From the NCBI RefSeq assembly GCF_900102005.1, contig NZ_LT627736.1, positions 2,852,001 to 2,916,000 on the forward strand: a stretch of DNA of 64,000 nucleotides, in the 5' to 3' direction. Under the pieces are notes generated by a model. It searched no databases. It was not told the origin of the DNA and worked only from the letters and a program-made list of their open reading frames with translations. Source of the DNA: Microbacterium sp. LKL04 (GTDB lineage: Bacteria; Actinomycetota; Actinomycetes; Actinomycetales; Microbacteriaceae). The number at the start of each line of letters is the position of its first letter. Position 1 is the first letter of the stretch. Positions 49,983-57,894 of the stretch are shown here, in pieces. The position numbers and the translations under genes are program-made.

Positions 49983-50939
49983 GTGCAGCGACGCATCTCG
50001 ATGGCCGACGTGGCCGCGGCCGCGGGCGTCTCGGGGCAGACCGTTTCTCGGGTCGTCAACGCCAGCCCGCGGGTCGACCCCGAGACGCGGATCCGTGTCG
50101 AGGCCGCCATGGCCGACCTCGGTTACCGGCCCCACCGCGCCGCCCGGGCTCTGCGCACCGGGCGCTCCGGCACGATCGGCGTTATCGTCGCCACCCTGTC
50201 GACGGTCGGCAACTCGCGGATGCTCGAAGCCGTGGCATCCGCCGCCGCCCGACGAGACCTCGCCGTCACCCTCGTCGCGCTTGCGGGCCGCGCCGACGTC
50301 GGTGCCGCGTTCGACCGGCTGCACGACCTCGGCGTCGACGGCGCCGTCGTGCTCAACGAGGCGACCGCGATCGCCGAAGGCGTCGCGCCGCCCGCGGGCC
50401 TCGCACTCGTGGCCGTCGACTCGCCCGGCGGTGCGTTCGCCACGGTCCAGTCCGATCACGCGGGCGGCGCCGAGGCGGCTACGCGTCGGCTGCGGGATGC
50501 CGGGCGTCGCACGGTCGCGCACGTCGCCGGTCCCGCCGGGTCGTTCGCTGCGGCCGAGCGCGAGCGCGGGTGGCGCGCGGCGCACGACGGCGCGGCCGTG
50601 CCCGAATCCGTGCGCGGGGACTGGGGCGCGGCATCCGGTCACGCGGCGGGTCGGGCGCTCGCAGCGGACCCCGCGGTGGACGCCGTGTTCGCCGCGAACG
50701 ACCAGATGGCGCTCGGCGTGCTGCGGGCGCTCGCCGAGGCCGACCGCGACGACGTCGCCGTCATCGGGTTCGACGATGTCGCGGATGCCGCCGACTACCG
50801 CCCGCCGCTCACCACCGTCCGGCAGGACTTCGACGCCCTCGGCGAGGCCGCCGTCGCCGCCCTCGCGGCGACGCTCGACGGCGCGCCCGCGACGCGGACC
50901 GTCGTCCCGACGACGCTCATCGCCCGCGCGTCGGGCTGA
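49983..50939 (+). CDS. LacI-family regulator of the galactose genes
   Basis: A 318-aa repressor-like protein. The N-terminal HTH is SMADVAAAAGVSGQTVSRVV and the hinge continues to YRPHRAARALRTG. The sensor domain has FAANDQMALGVLRALAEA and VIGFDDVADAADYRPPLTTV. GTG 49983 has a strong GGGAGG site and keeps the HTH at residues 6-30. Divergent from galT with the operator between them, so it probably represses galTK and itself in the absence of galactose or a derivative. Confidence 0.93.
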   Translation: MQRRISMADVAAAAGVSGQTVSRVVNASPRVDPETRIRVEAAMADLGYRPHRAARALRTGRSGTIGVIVATLSTVGNSRMLEAVASAAARRDLAVTLVALAGRADVGAAFDRLHDLGVDGAVVLNEATAIAEGVAPPAGLALVAVDSPGGAFATVQSDHAGGAEAATRRLRDAGRRTVAHVAGPAGSFAAAERERGWRAAHDGAAVPESVRGDWGAASGHAAGRALAADPAVDAVFAANDQMALGVLRALAEADRDDVAVIGFDDVADAADYRPPLTTVRQDFDALGEAAVAALAATLDGAPATRTVVPTTLIARASG

Positions 50940-50962
50940 CGCGCCGAACCCGCCCGCAACGA

Positions 50963-51007
50963 CCGACCCCACCCTGCCCGCGCGGTGCGCAGGCAGGGTG
51001 GGGTCGG
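50963..51007. terminator. Bidirectional terminator, lacI-type gene and galE
   Basis: Perfect 16-base arms (50963-50978 and 50992-51007) around a 13-base loop, between convergent genes ending at 50939 and 51023. The most stable hairpin in the window. Confidence 0.92.
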
Positions 51008-51022
51008 GACGACGGGGCGGGA

Positions 51023-52000
51023 TCAGCCGGCGGCGCGGCGGGCCTCCCAGCCGCTCTGCACCATCTCGTCGAGGGTGTACCGCATCTTCCAGTCGAGGTC
51101 GCGGGCGGCGAGCTCGCCGGTCGCAACGATCCGGTCGGGATCGCCGGCGCGGCGCGGGCCCACCTCGGGGGTGAACTCGATGCCGGTGACGCGGGCGACG
51201 GCATCCATGATCTCGCGGACCGACAGGCCGTTCTGCGAACCCAGGTTGTACGCCGGCTCGACCGGCTCGCCCGCACGAAGGCGCTGCGCCGCGACGGCGT
51301 GCGCGGCGGCGATGTCCGACACGTGCACGTAGTCGCGGACGTTCGTGCCGTCGGGGGTGTTGTAGTCGTCGCCGTTGATGCGCGGCGTCTTGCCGTCGAT
51401 CAGCATCTCGAACACGATCGGGAACAGGTTGTGCGGGCTCTTGTCCCATACCGACGCATCGCCCGAGCCGACGACGTTGAAGTATCGGAGCGAGGTGTGG
51501 CGCAGGGGCGCAGCGGATGCCGCCGTCGCGACGCCCTGCGCAGCGAGCAGCCACTCGCCGATGAGCTTCGACTCGCCGTAGGGCGAGGCGGGACGCTTCG
51601 GCAGGTCCTCGGTCACGAGCGGCACGTCGGGAGTCCCGTAGACGGCGGCGCTGGAGGAGAAGACGATGTTCGAGACACCGGCATCCGCCATCGCGGCGAG
51701 GACGACGCGCGTCCCCTCGACGTTCTGCTCGTACGTGTGCAGGGGCCGCTGGACCGAGACGCCCGCGTACTTGAACCCGGCGACGTGGATGACGCCTTCG
51801 GCGCCGTGCTCGCGCAGGGTGTTCGCGACGAGCTCCCGGTCGAGGATCGTGCCCTGAACGAAGGGCACCCCCTCGGGCACGAACGAGGCGTCCCCGCTCG
51901 AGAGGTCGTCGAGGACGACCGGGTCGAGACCCGCCTCGGCGAGAGCGCGGACGATGTGGGCGCCGATGTACCCGGCGCCTCCGGTGACGAGCCAACTCAT
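51023..52000 (-). CDS. galE: UDP-glucose 4-epimerase GalE
   Basis: Interconverts UDP-galactose and UDP-glucose with bound NAD. The 325-aa short-chain dehydrogenase has GGAGYIGAHIV at the N terminus, the catalytic Ser region IVFSSSAAVYG and the YxxxK pair in SPYGESK. Substrate-loop residues such as NLFPIVFE are present. It lies apart from galTK on the other side of the regulator but supports the same pathway. TAGGCT lies seven bases before ATG 52000 with no ribosome site, suggesting leaderless expression. Confidence 0.95.
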   Translation of the reverse strand: MSWLVTGGAGYIGAHIVRALAEAGLDPVVLDDLSSGDASFVPEGVPFVQGTILDRELVANTLREHGAEGVIHVAGFKYAGVSVQRPLHTYEQNVEGTRVVLAAMADAGVSNIVFSSSAAVYGTPDVPLVTEDLPKRPASPYGESKLIGEWLLAAQGVATAASAAPLRHTSLRYFNVVGSGDASVWDKSPHNLFPIVFEMLIDGKTPRINGDDYNTPDGTNVRDYVHVSDIAAAHAVAAQRLRAGEPVEPAYNLGSQNGLSVREIMDAVARVTGIEFTPEVGPRRAGDPDRIVATGELAARDLDWKMRYTLDEMVQSGWEARRAAG

Positions 52001-52039
52001 GATCCCGAGCCTACTGGCGCGGGACCGGCGGCCCGGACG

Positions 52040-52107
52040 TCAGGAACCGAGCGCTGCGAGCCTAGGAGCCCAGCGCCGCGAGCCTCAGGAACCCAGCGCT
52101 GCCGCGA
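52040..52107 (-). repeat. Triplicated 3' end of pgm
   Basis: Three tandem 22-23 base units start at 52040, 52063 and 52085. Read on the minus strand, each contains a copy of the codons for Ala-Leu-Gly-Ser followed by a stop. The copy at 52085 is the real pgm end; the other two lie downstream and have diverged at a few bases. Confidence 0.85.
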
Positions 52108-53725
52108 CGACCTTGCGGGCCTCCTCCTGCACCTGCGCGAGGTGCTCCGGCCCCTTGAGACTCTCGGCGTACAGCTTGTAGACGTCCTCGGTGCCCGAGG
52201 GGCGCGCCGCGAACCAGGCGAACTCTGTCTGCACCTTGAGGCCGCCGATCGCGGCACCGTTGCCCGGGGCGTGCGACAGCTTGGCGGTCACCGGGTCGCC
52301 GGCGAGCTCGCTCGCCGTGACGGCGTCGCCCGACAGCATCGAGAGAGCCGCCTTCTGCTCGGGTGAGGCAGGCGCGTCCACGCGCTGATAAGCGGATGCC
52401 CCGAACTCGGCCTCGAGCTCGGCGTACCGCTGCGACGGGGTCTTGCCCGTGACGGCGAGGATCTCGGCCGCGAGCAGGCAGAGGAGGATGCCGTCCTTGT
52501 CGGTCGTCCACACGCTGCCGTCCTTGCGGAGGAACGACGCGCCGGCGGACTCCTCGCCGCCGAAGGCGACGGAGCCGTCGAGGAGCCCCGGGACGAACCA
52601 CTTGAAGCCGACGGGGACCTCGAGGAGGGTCCGGCCGAGCGAGGCGGCGACGCGGTCGATGATCATCGACGAGACGAGGGTCTTGCCGATCGCGGCATCC
52701 TTCGGCCACCCCTCGCGGTGCGCGTACAGGTAGTCGATCGCGACGGCGAGGAAGTGGTTCGGGTTCATGAGACCCGCATCGGGCGTCACGATGCCGTGGC
52801 GGTCGGCGTCGGCGTCGTTGCCCGTCAGGATGTCGTACTCGTCGCGCCGGGCGACGAGCGCGGCCATCGCCGAGGGCGACGACGGATCCATGCGGATCTT
52901 CTCGTCCCAGTCGAGCGTCATGAACCGCCACGTCGGGTCGACCTCGGGGTTCACGACCGTCAGGTCGAGGCCGTAGCGCTCGCCGATGAGGGCCCAGTAC
53001 TCGACCGAGGCGCCGCCGAGCGGGTCGGCGCCGATCCGCACGCCCGCGCGGGCGATCGCCTCGACGTCGATGATCGACGCGAGGTCGGCGACGTAGCCCT
53101 CGCGGAAGTCGTACTCGCCGAGCGTCGCGTCGTCGATGTCGGCGTGGCGGACCCGCTTGACGCCCTCGAGGCCGGCCTCGATGAGCTCGTTCGCACGGTC
53201 GGCGATCCAGCCGGTGGCATCGGTGTCGGCCGGGCCGCCGTGCGGCGGGTTGTACTTGAAGCCGCCGTCGCGCGGCGGGTTGTGCGACGGGGTGACGACG
53301 ATGCCGTCGGCACGACCGGCATCCGCCTCGTCCCGTCCCTTGTTGTAGGTGAGGATCGCGTGGCTCAGCGCCGGCGTCGGCACCCACGAGTCGCGGCTGT
53401 CGACGCGGACGTCGACGCCGTTCGCCACGAGGACCTCGATCGCGGTGTGCTCCGCCGGAAGCGAGAGGCCGTGCGTGTCGCGCCCCAGGAAGAGGGGACC
53501 CGAGATGCCCTGCGCCGCGCGGTAGTCGACGATCGCCTGCGTCGTGGCGAGGATGTGGACCTCGTTGAAGCTCCGCGAGAGCGAGGAGCCGCGGTGGCCG
53601 CTCGTGCCGAACGCGACCCGCTGGGCGGGGACCGCCGGATCGGGGGAGAGGTCGTAGTACGCGCTGATCAGCGCGTCGACATCGATCAGGTCAGAGGATT
53701 CGGCGGGCTGTCCTGCGCGGCTCAT
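52085..53725 (-). CDS. pgm: Phosphoglucomutase (alpha-D-glucose phosphate specific)
   Basis: Interconverts glucose-1-phosphate and glucose-6-phosphate, linking galactose use and glycogen to central metabolism. The 546-aa phosphohexomutase has [11 protein letters not shown] near the N terminus, the phosphoserine S147 in TPSHNPP, the metal loop [10 protein letters not shown] and the sugar-binding GGEESAG. The phosphate-binding C-terminal motif is [15 protein letters not shown]. Length matches the Pgm (E. coli type) group. CAGACT lies six bases before ATG 53725. Its 3' end has been tandemly copied downstream. Confidence 0.96.
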   Translation of the reverse strand: MSRAGQPAESSDLIDVDALISAYYDLSPDPAVPAQRVAFGTSGHRGSSLSRSFNEVHILATTQAIVDYRAAQGISGPLFLGRDTHGLSLPAEHTAIEVLVANGVDVRVDSRDSWVPTPALSHAILTYNKGRDEADAGRADGIVVTPSHNPPRDGGFKYNPPHGGPADTDATGWIADRANELIEAGLEGVKRVRHADIDDATLGEYDFREGYVADLASIIDVEAIARAGVRIGADPLGGASVEYWALIGERYGLDLTVVNPEVDPTWRFMTLDWDEKIRMDPSSPSAMAALVARRDEYDILTGNDADADRHGIVTPDAGLMNPNHFLAVAIDYLYAHREGWPKDAAIGKTLVSSMIIDRVAASLGRTLLEVPVGFKWFVPGLLDGSVAFGGEESAGASFLRKDGSVWTTDKDGILLCLLAAEILAVTGKTPSQRYAELEAEFGASAYQRVDAPASPEQKAALSMLSGDAVTASELAGDPVTAKLSHAPGNGAAIGGLKVQTEFAWFAARPSGTEDVYKLYAESLKGPEHLAQVQEEARKVVAAALGS

Positions 53726-53788
53726 CCGCCCAGTCTGCCAGGGAAGTCGGGCGGGAGCGCCTGCGTGTCGCGGATCCGCATCGCTTGT

Positions 53789-54724
53789 TCAGGCGGGCAG
53801 CCGCCCGGCATCCGTCGCCATCGACTCCGTGCGTGCGGTGAGCGCGTCGAGGACCGTCCGCAGGGCGGGGGAGTCCGACATCGTGCGGCGGTGGATCGCC
53901 GACACCTCGCGGATGGACTCCGGCGACACGGTGGGGATCGCAACGAGGTCCGGGCCCAGGGGAGGCCGGCCGAGCCGGGGCACCAGGGCGACCGCGATCC
54001 CGGCGCGGGCGATCTCGAGGTGGTTCTCGAACTCCATCGACTCGTGCACGATGCGGGGAGCGCCGCCGACGCCGTCGAACAGCCGCCGGAGCCACTGCCG
54101 GCAGATGGTCGAGTCGAAGGTCGCGACCCACGGCTCGCCGCCGATCTCGTCCGGACGCAGCTCGGAGCGGCCTGCCAGCGGGTGATCGCGGTGAAGGATC
54201 ACGTCGGCGACATCCGTGAACAGCGGGGTCTCGACGAGGTGGTCGGGGATCGAAAGGGCGACGTTCCCCCAGCGGTGCACGATGCCGAGGTCCCGCTGAC
54301 CGGACGCCACGAGGGCGATCGTCTCCCAGGGCTCGCTCTCGCGCAGGGGTGCCCGCAGGTCCGGATGCCGCCGGCCGAGGTCCGCGATGAGGGGCACCAT
54401 GACTCCGCGGACGACCGTCGAGAACGCGCCGATGCGGATCTCCCCGCTGACGCGGTCGGGCTCGCCGCTCCCGTGCAGATCGGCGCGGACGCGTTCGAGG
54501 TCGGCGAGGATCGGCGTCGCGGATACCACGAGGCGCGTCGCGGACTCCGTGAGCACGACACCTCGGCCGACTCGTTCCAGCAGGGCCACGCCGGTGTCGC
54601 GCTCGAGCCGCTTGATCTGCTGCGACACGGCCGACGGCGTGAAACCGAGGGCGGTCGCGGCGGCCGCGACGCTCCCCTCCGTGGCGACGGCGCGAAGGGA
54701 GACGACGGCCTCGAGATCGATCAT
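53789..54724 (-). CDS. LysR-family transcriptional regulator
   Basis: A 311-aa complete LysR regulator: HTH at residues 1-60 (LRAVATEGSVAAAATALGFT, SAVSQQIKRLE), linker helix, then the effector domain (about 90-295). It is divergent from an EamA-type exporter, the usual layout in which the regulator controls the exporter and itself. The palindrome GTAGCGATGCTAC (54725-54737) abuts the start codon and overlaps the -10 TAGCAT, six bases from ATG; both autorepression and leaderless translation follow from this. Confidence 0.93.
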   Translation of the reverse strand: MIDLEAVVSLRAVATEGSVAAAATALGFTPSAVSQQIKRLERDTGVALLERVGRGVVLTESATRLVVSATPILADLERVRADLHGSGEPDRVSGEIRIGAFSTVVRGVMVPLIADLGRRHPDLRAPLRESEPWETIALVASGQRDLGIVHRWGNVALSIPDHLVETPLFTDVADVILHRDHPLAGRSELRPDEIGGEPWVATFDSTICRQWLRRLFDGVGGAPRIVHESMEFENHLEIARAGIAVALVPRLGRPPLGPDLVAIPTVSPESIREVSAIHRRTMSDSPALRTVLDALTARTESMATDAGRLPA

Positions 54725-54737
54725 GTAGCGATGCTAC
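54725..54737. promoter_or_regulatory. LysR-type operator overlapping a leaderless promoter
   Basis: Perfect 13-base dyad GTAGCGATGCTAC directly before the lysR ATG on the minus strand. It fits the T-N11-A LysR pattern and covers the -10 TAGCAT (54736-54731). Confidence 0.65.
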
Positions 54738-54788
54738 CGATTTGCCCCAAAGAATGATCGCTTGTCCTTCATGGATGCCGCGGGCTGA

Positions 54789-55721
54789 ATGGATCACGTG
54801 ACCCGCCGTGACATGCTCCTCGCCGCTCTCGTCGCCTCGCTGTGGGGCCTGAACTTCGTCGTCATCGACTGGGGGATGAGCGGCATCCCGCCCCTGCTGT
54901 TCGCGGCGATCCGGTTCGCCGTCGTCGCGCTCGCCGTCCTCGTCGTGCCGAGGCCCCAGACCGGGTGGCGCGTGATCGTCGGAGTCGGCCTGTTCATGAG
55001 CCTCGGGCAGTTCGCCCTGCTCTACACCTCGCTCGCCCTGGGGCTGAGCCCGGGCCTCGCGGCGCTCCTGATGCAGGCGCAGGCGGTGTTCACGATCGTG
55101 ATCGCGGCGATCACACTGCGCGAGCGGCCCTCGGCGATGCAGATCGTCGGGGTGGGGCTGGGGGTCGTCGGCCTCGCGGTCGTCGCGACCTTCCGCGGCG
55201 GGGATGCCCCCGTCCTGGCCGTCTGCCTCGCGCTCGCCGCCGCGCTGTCGTGGGCGGTCGGCAATGTGATCTCGCGCCGCGCGGGCGTCGTCACCGGCAT
55301 CGGCCGGGGCGGGACGCTCTCGCTGACGGTGTGGTCGTCGCTCGTGGTCCCCGTGCCCGCGCTCGCCCTGTCGTTCGTGATCGACGGTCCCGCCGCGATC
55401 GGCGCGGGCCTCGCCGCCATCGGTCCGCAGGCCGTCATCTCGACGCTGTACACGGCGGGGCTCTGCACGCTGTTCGCCTACGCCGTCTTCAACGGACTGC
55501 TCGGCCGAAACCCGTCGGCGGCGGTCGTGCCGTGGATCCTGCTCGCACCCGTTGTCGCGATGGCCTCTGCCGCACTGCTGCGCGGCGAGGCCCCGAGCGT
55601 CGGGGAGGTGGTCGGCGGGGCGGTGCTCGTCGCGGGGGTGCTGGTCAGCGGCATCCGCCGTCGTCAGCGGGTGTCGCCGGCGGTCGAGCTCATGGGGGTG
55701 CCCACTAGGCTGTCCGCGTGA
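54789..55721 (+). CDS. EamA-family (DMT) exporter
   Basis: A 310-aa drug/metabolite transporter with ten predicted helices in two EamA repeats. The first repeat starts LLAALVASLWGLNFVVIDWG; the second has AVGNVISRRAG and NGLLGRNPSAAVVPWILLAP. Members export amino acids or other metabolites. Divergent LysR control and the directly following pheA gene (GTGA overlap) make an aromatic amino acid or related metabolite a reasonable guess, not a proof. ATG 54789 is assumed; a GTG nine bases downstream is an alternative. Confidence 0.9.
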   Translation: MDHVTRRDMLLAALVASLWGLNFVVIDWGMSGIPPLLFAAIRFAVVALAVLVVPRPQTGWRVIVGVGLFMSLGQFALLYTSLALGLSPGLAALLMQAQAVFTIVIAAITLRERPSAMQIVGVGLGVVGLAVVATFRGGDAPVLAVCLALAAALSWAVGNVISRRAGVVTGIGRGGTLSLTVWSSLVVPVPALALSFVIDGPAAIGAGLAAIGPQAVISTLYTAGLCTLFAYAVFNGLLGRNPSAAVVPWILLAPVVAMASAALLRGEAPSVGEVVGGAVLVAGVLVSGIRRRQRVSPAVELMGVPTRLSA

Positions 55722-56680
55722 CATCCGAGCCCCCGGCTTCCCCCACCCGTCGCACGTACAGCTTCCTCGGCCCCGCAGGCACCTTCACCGAAGCCGCCCT
55801 CGCGCAGGTCCCAGAAGCGCGCGACCAGAACTGGCGACCCGTCCGCAACGTCGGCGAGGCTCTCGCCGACGTGATCGAGGGCCGATCGGATGCGGCGATG
55901 ATCGCGATCGAGAACTCCGTCGACGGCGGCGTCTCGACCACGCAGGACGCGCTCGCCACCGTTGCGGGTCTGCGGATCGTGGGGGAGTACCTCGTCCCCG
56001 TCGAGTTCGTGCTGGTCGCGAAGCCGGGCGTCCGCCTCGAGGACGTCTCGGTCATCGCCGCTCACCCCGTCGCGTACGCGCAGTGCCTCACGTGGCTGAC
56101 CAGCGCGCTGCCGGAGCACTCGCACATCCCGGCGACCAGCAACGTCGCGGCGGCCGTCGGCATCGTCGATGGCACGATCACCGCGGATGCCGCGATCGCG
56201 CCGCCCGGCATCCTCTCCCTCCACGACCTCGAGCTCCTCGCCGAGAAGATCGGCGACAACGCGCACGCCGTGACGCGCTTCGTGCTCGTGAGCCGTACTG
56301 CGCCGCCGCCCGCACCGACCGGGGCGGACAAGACCTCGCTCATCGTCGAGCTCCCCGAGGATCACCCGGGTGCCCTGCTCGAGCTCCTCGAGCAGTTCGC
56401 CACCCGCGGGATCAACCTGTCGCTGCTGGCCTCGCGCCCGATCGGCGACGAGCTCGGTCGCTACCGATTCGTCATCGACGCCGATGGACACATCGAGGAC
56501 GAGCGCATGGCCGACGCCCTCCTGGGCCTGCGCCGTTTCTCGCCGCGCGTCCTCTACCTCGGGTCGTACCCGCGCGCCGACCGCGCGATCGTCCGCTACC
56601 CGGAGCGGTACTCCGACGAGGTGTTCGTCGAGGCGCGCGACTGGCTGCGAGGTCTCGTCTCGGGCGAGCCCGAGGCCTGA
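55718..56680 (+). CDS. pheA: Prephenate dehydratase PheA
   Basis: Converts prephenate to phenylpyruvate in phenylalanine biosynthesis. The 320-aa monofunctional enzyme has the PDT domain (residues 9-190: YSFLGPAGTFTEAAL, AIENSVDGGVSTT, and the catalytic TRF in AVTRFVLVS). The ACT domain (about 205-285) has DHPGALLELLEQFATRGIN and the allosteric region SRPIGDELGRYRF. No chorismate mutase is fused. GTG 55718 overlaps the exporter stop, so the two are co-translated; phenylalanine feedback would act through the ACT domain. Confidence 0.96.
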   Translation: MTSEPPASPTRRTYSFLGPAGTFTEAALAQVPEARDQNWRPVRNVGEALADVIEGRSDAAMIAIENSVDGGVSTTQDALATVAGLRIVGEYLVPVEFVLVAKPGVRLEDVSVIAAHPVAYAQCLTWLTSALPEHSHIPATSNVAAAVGIVDGTITADAAIAPPGILSLHDLELLAEKIGDNAHAVTRFVLVSRTAPPPAPTGADKTSLIVELPEDHPGALLELLEQFATRGINLSLLASRPIGDELGRYRFVIDADGHIEDERMADALLGLRRFSPRVLYLGSYPRADRAIVRYPERYSDEVFVEARDWLRGLVSGEPEA

Positions 56681-56690
56681 GCCGGTCCGC

Positions 56691-56765
56691 AACTCCTCAA
56701 AGACCCGCGGCCCGCTGCTCGCGGAACCGGTTGCGTCCGTTTTTCGGGCTCGATTTCGAGGAGTT
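56691..56765. repeat. 75-bp intergenic element with AACTCCTC inverted ends
   Basis: AACTCCTC (56691-56698) and its inverse (56758-56765) flank sequence with a central AACCGGTT palindrome. This is followed by TTTTT (56740-56744), rare here and possibly the U-tract of a pheA terminator. The segment CCCGCGGCCCGC occurs inside the left half and again just outside the right end. Lies between convergent genes ending at 56680 and 56799. Confidence 0.7.
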
Positions 56766-56798
56766 ACCGTCGGGGGCCCGCGGCCCGCGACGACTGCG

Positions 56799-57842
56799 TC
56801 AGGCGGCGAGGAGCTCCAGCGTGCGGATCCGCGAGGGCGCGGCATCCATCGGCTCCGCCTCGGTCGCACCGGCGACGGGCGAGACCATGACCTCGTCGAC
56901 GCCGTGACGAGCAGCGAACTCGGCGAGGCGCGTGCGGACCTCCGGCCCGGTCCCGACGAACCAGCGCGACATCATCGCGTCGAAGACGGGGGCGGCGAGG
57001 GAATCGGATGCCTCTGCGGCGGCTGCCTGCTCGACAGTCTCGAGGGCCGTCAGCGGCTTGCCGCCGCGCAGCCGCGCCATCATGCGTGCCTGCGGGAGGG
57101 CCGCGGCGCGCGCCTCGTCGTCGGTGTCTGCGACGACCGCGTTGGCCGTGACGAAGGTCCGGGGTGCCGCGAGCGTCTCGGACGGCTGGAACTGCCCGCG
57201 GTACAGGTCGAGCGCGCGCTCGAGGCCGTCGCCCGAGAAGTGGTTGGCGAAGACGTACGGCAGGCCCATGCCGGCGGCGAGCTGGGCGGAGTAGTCGCTC
57301 GATCCGAGCAACCACACCTCGGGCGCGCTCGTCGAGGCGGGTGTGGCGGTCACGGTGTAGGTGCCGCCCGAGGTGAACCGCAGCGTCGCGCCCTCCGCCG
57401 ACACCAGCGAGCGGATGTCGGTGACGTGGTTCGGGAAGCGCTCCACGTCGCTCGTGGTCCCCGACTGGCGCAGCAGCTGCGTGATGACCGGGTCCGACCC
57501 GGGCGCGCGCCCGATGCCGAGGTCGATGCGACCGGGCGCGAGGGCTTCGAGCGCCGCGAACTGCTCGGCGACGACGAGGGGGGAGTGGTTGGGGAGCATG
57601 ACGCCGCCGGAGCCGACCCGGATGCGGCGGGTCCGCGAGGCGGTCGCGGCGATGAGAACCGGGGGTGTCGTCGAGGCGACGGCCGGCATGTTGTGGTGTT
57701 CCGCGAACCAGTAGCGCTGGTAGCCGAGGTCGTCTGCGCGCTGTGCGAGGGCGATCGAGGCGGCGATCGCCTGGCTGCTGGTCTGCCCCGTGCGGACGGG
57801 GACGAGGTCGAGAACGGAAAGGGCCGGGGTCGCGATGCTCAT
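56799..57842 (-). CDS. LLM-class flavin-dependent oxidoreductase
   Basis: A 347-aa luciferase-like monooxygenase-fold protein (MsnO8/alkanal group). Typical segments are YQRYWFAEHHNMPAVASTTP, RIRVGSGGVMLPNHSPLVVA, GRIDLGIGRAPGSDPV and VWLLGSSDYSAQLAAGMGLP. These enzymes use reduced flavin (FMN or F420) for oxidation of varied substrates; the substrate is unknown. ATG 57842 gives the family-like N terminus MSIATPALSVLDLVPV; a GTG three codons upstream (57851) is possible. No ribosome site is evident. Confidence 0.9.
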   Translation of the reverse strand: MSIATPALSVLDLVPVRTGQTSSQAIAASIALAQRADDLGYQRYWFAEHHNMPAVASTTPPVLIAATASRTRRIRVGSGGVMLPNHSPLVVAEQFAALEALAPGRIDLGIGRAPGSDPVITQLLRQSGTTSDVERFPNHVTDIRSLVSAEGATLRFTSGGTYTVTATPASTSAPEVWLLGSSDYSAQLAAGMGLPYVFANHFSGDGLERALDLYRGQFQPSETLAAPRTFVTANAVVADTDDEARAAALPQARMMARLRGGKPLTALETVEQAAAAEASDSLAAPVFDAMMSRWFVGTGPEVRTRLAEFAARHGVDEVMVSPVAGATEAEPMDAAPSRIRTLELLAA

Positions 57843-57894
57843 AACGAACACTGCAACCCCGGCCGCGGGCGGCGCATTCCGCGCCGCCTTCGAT

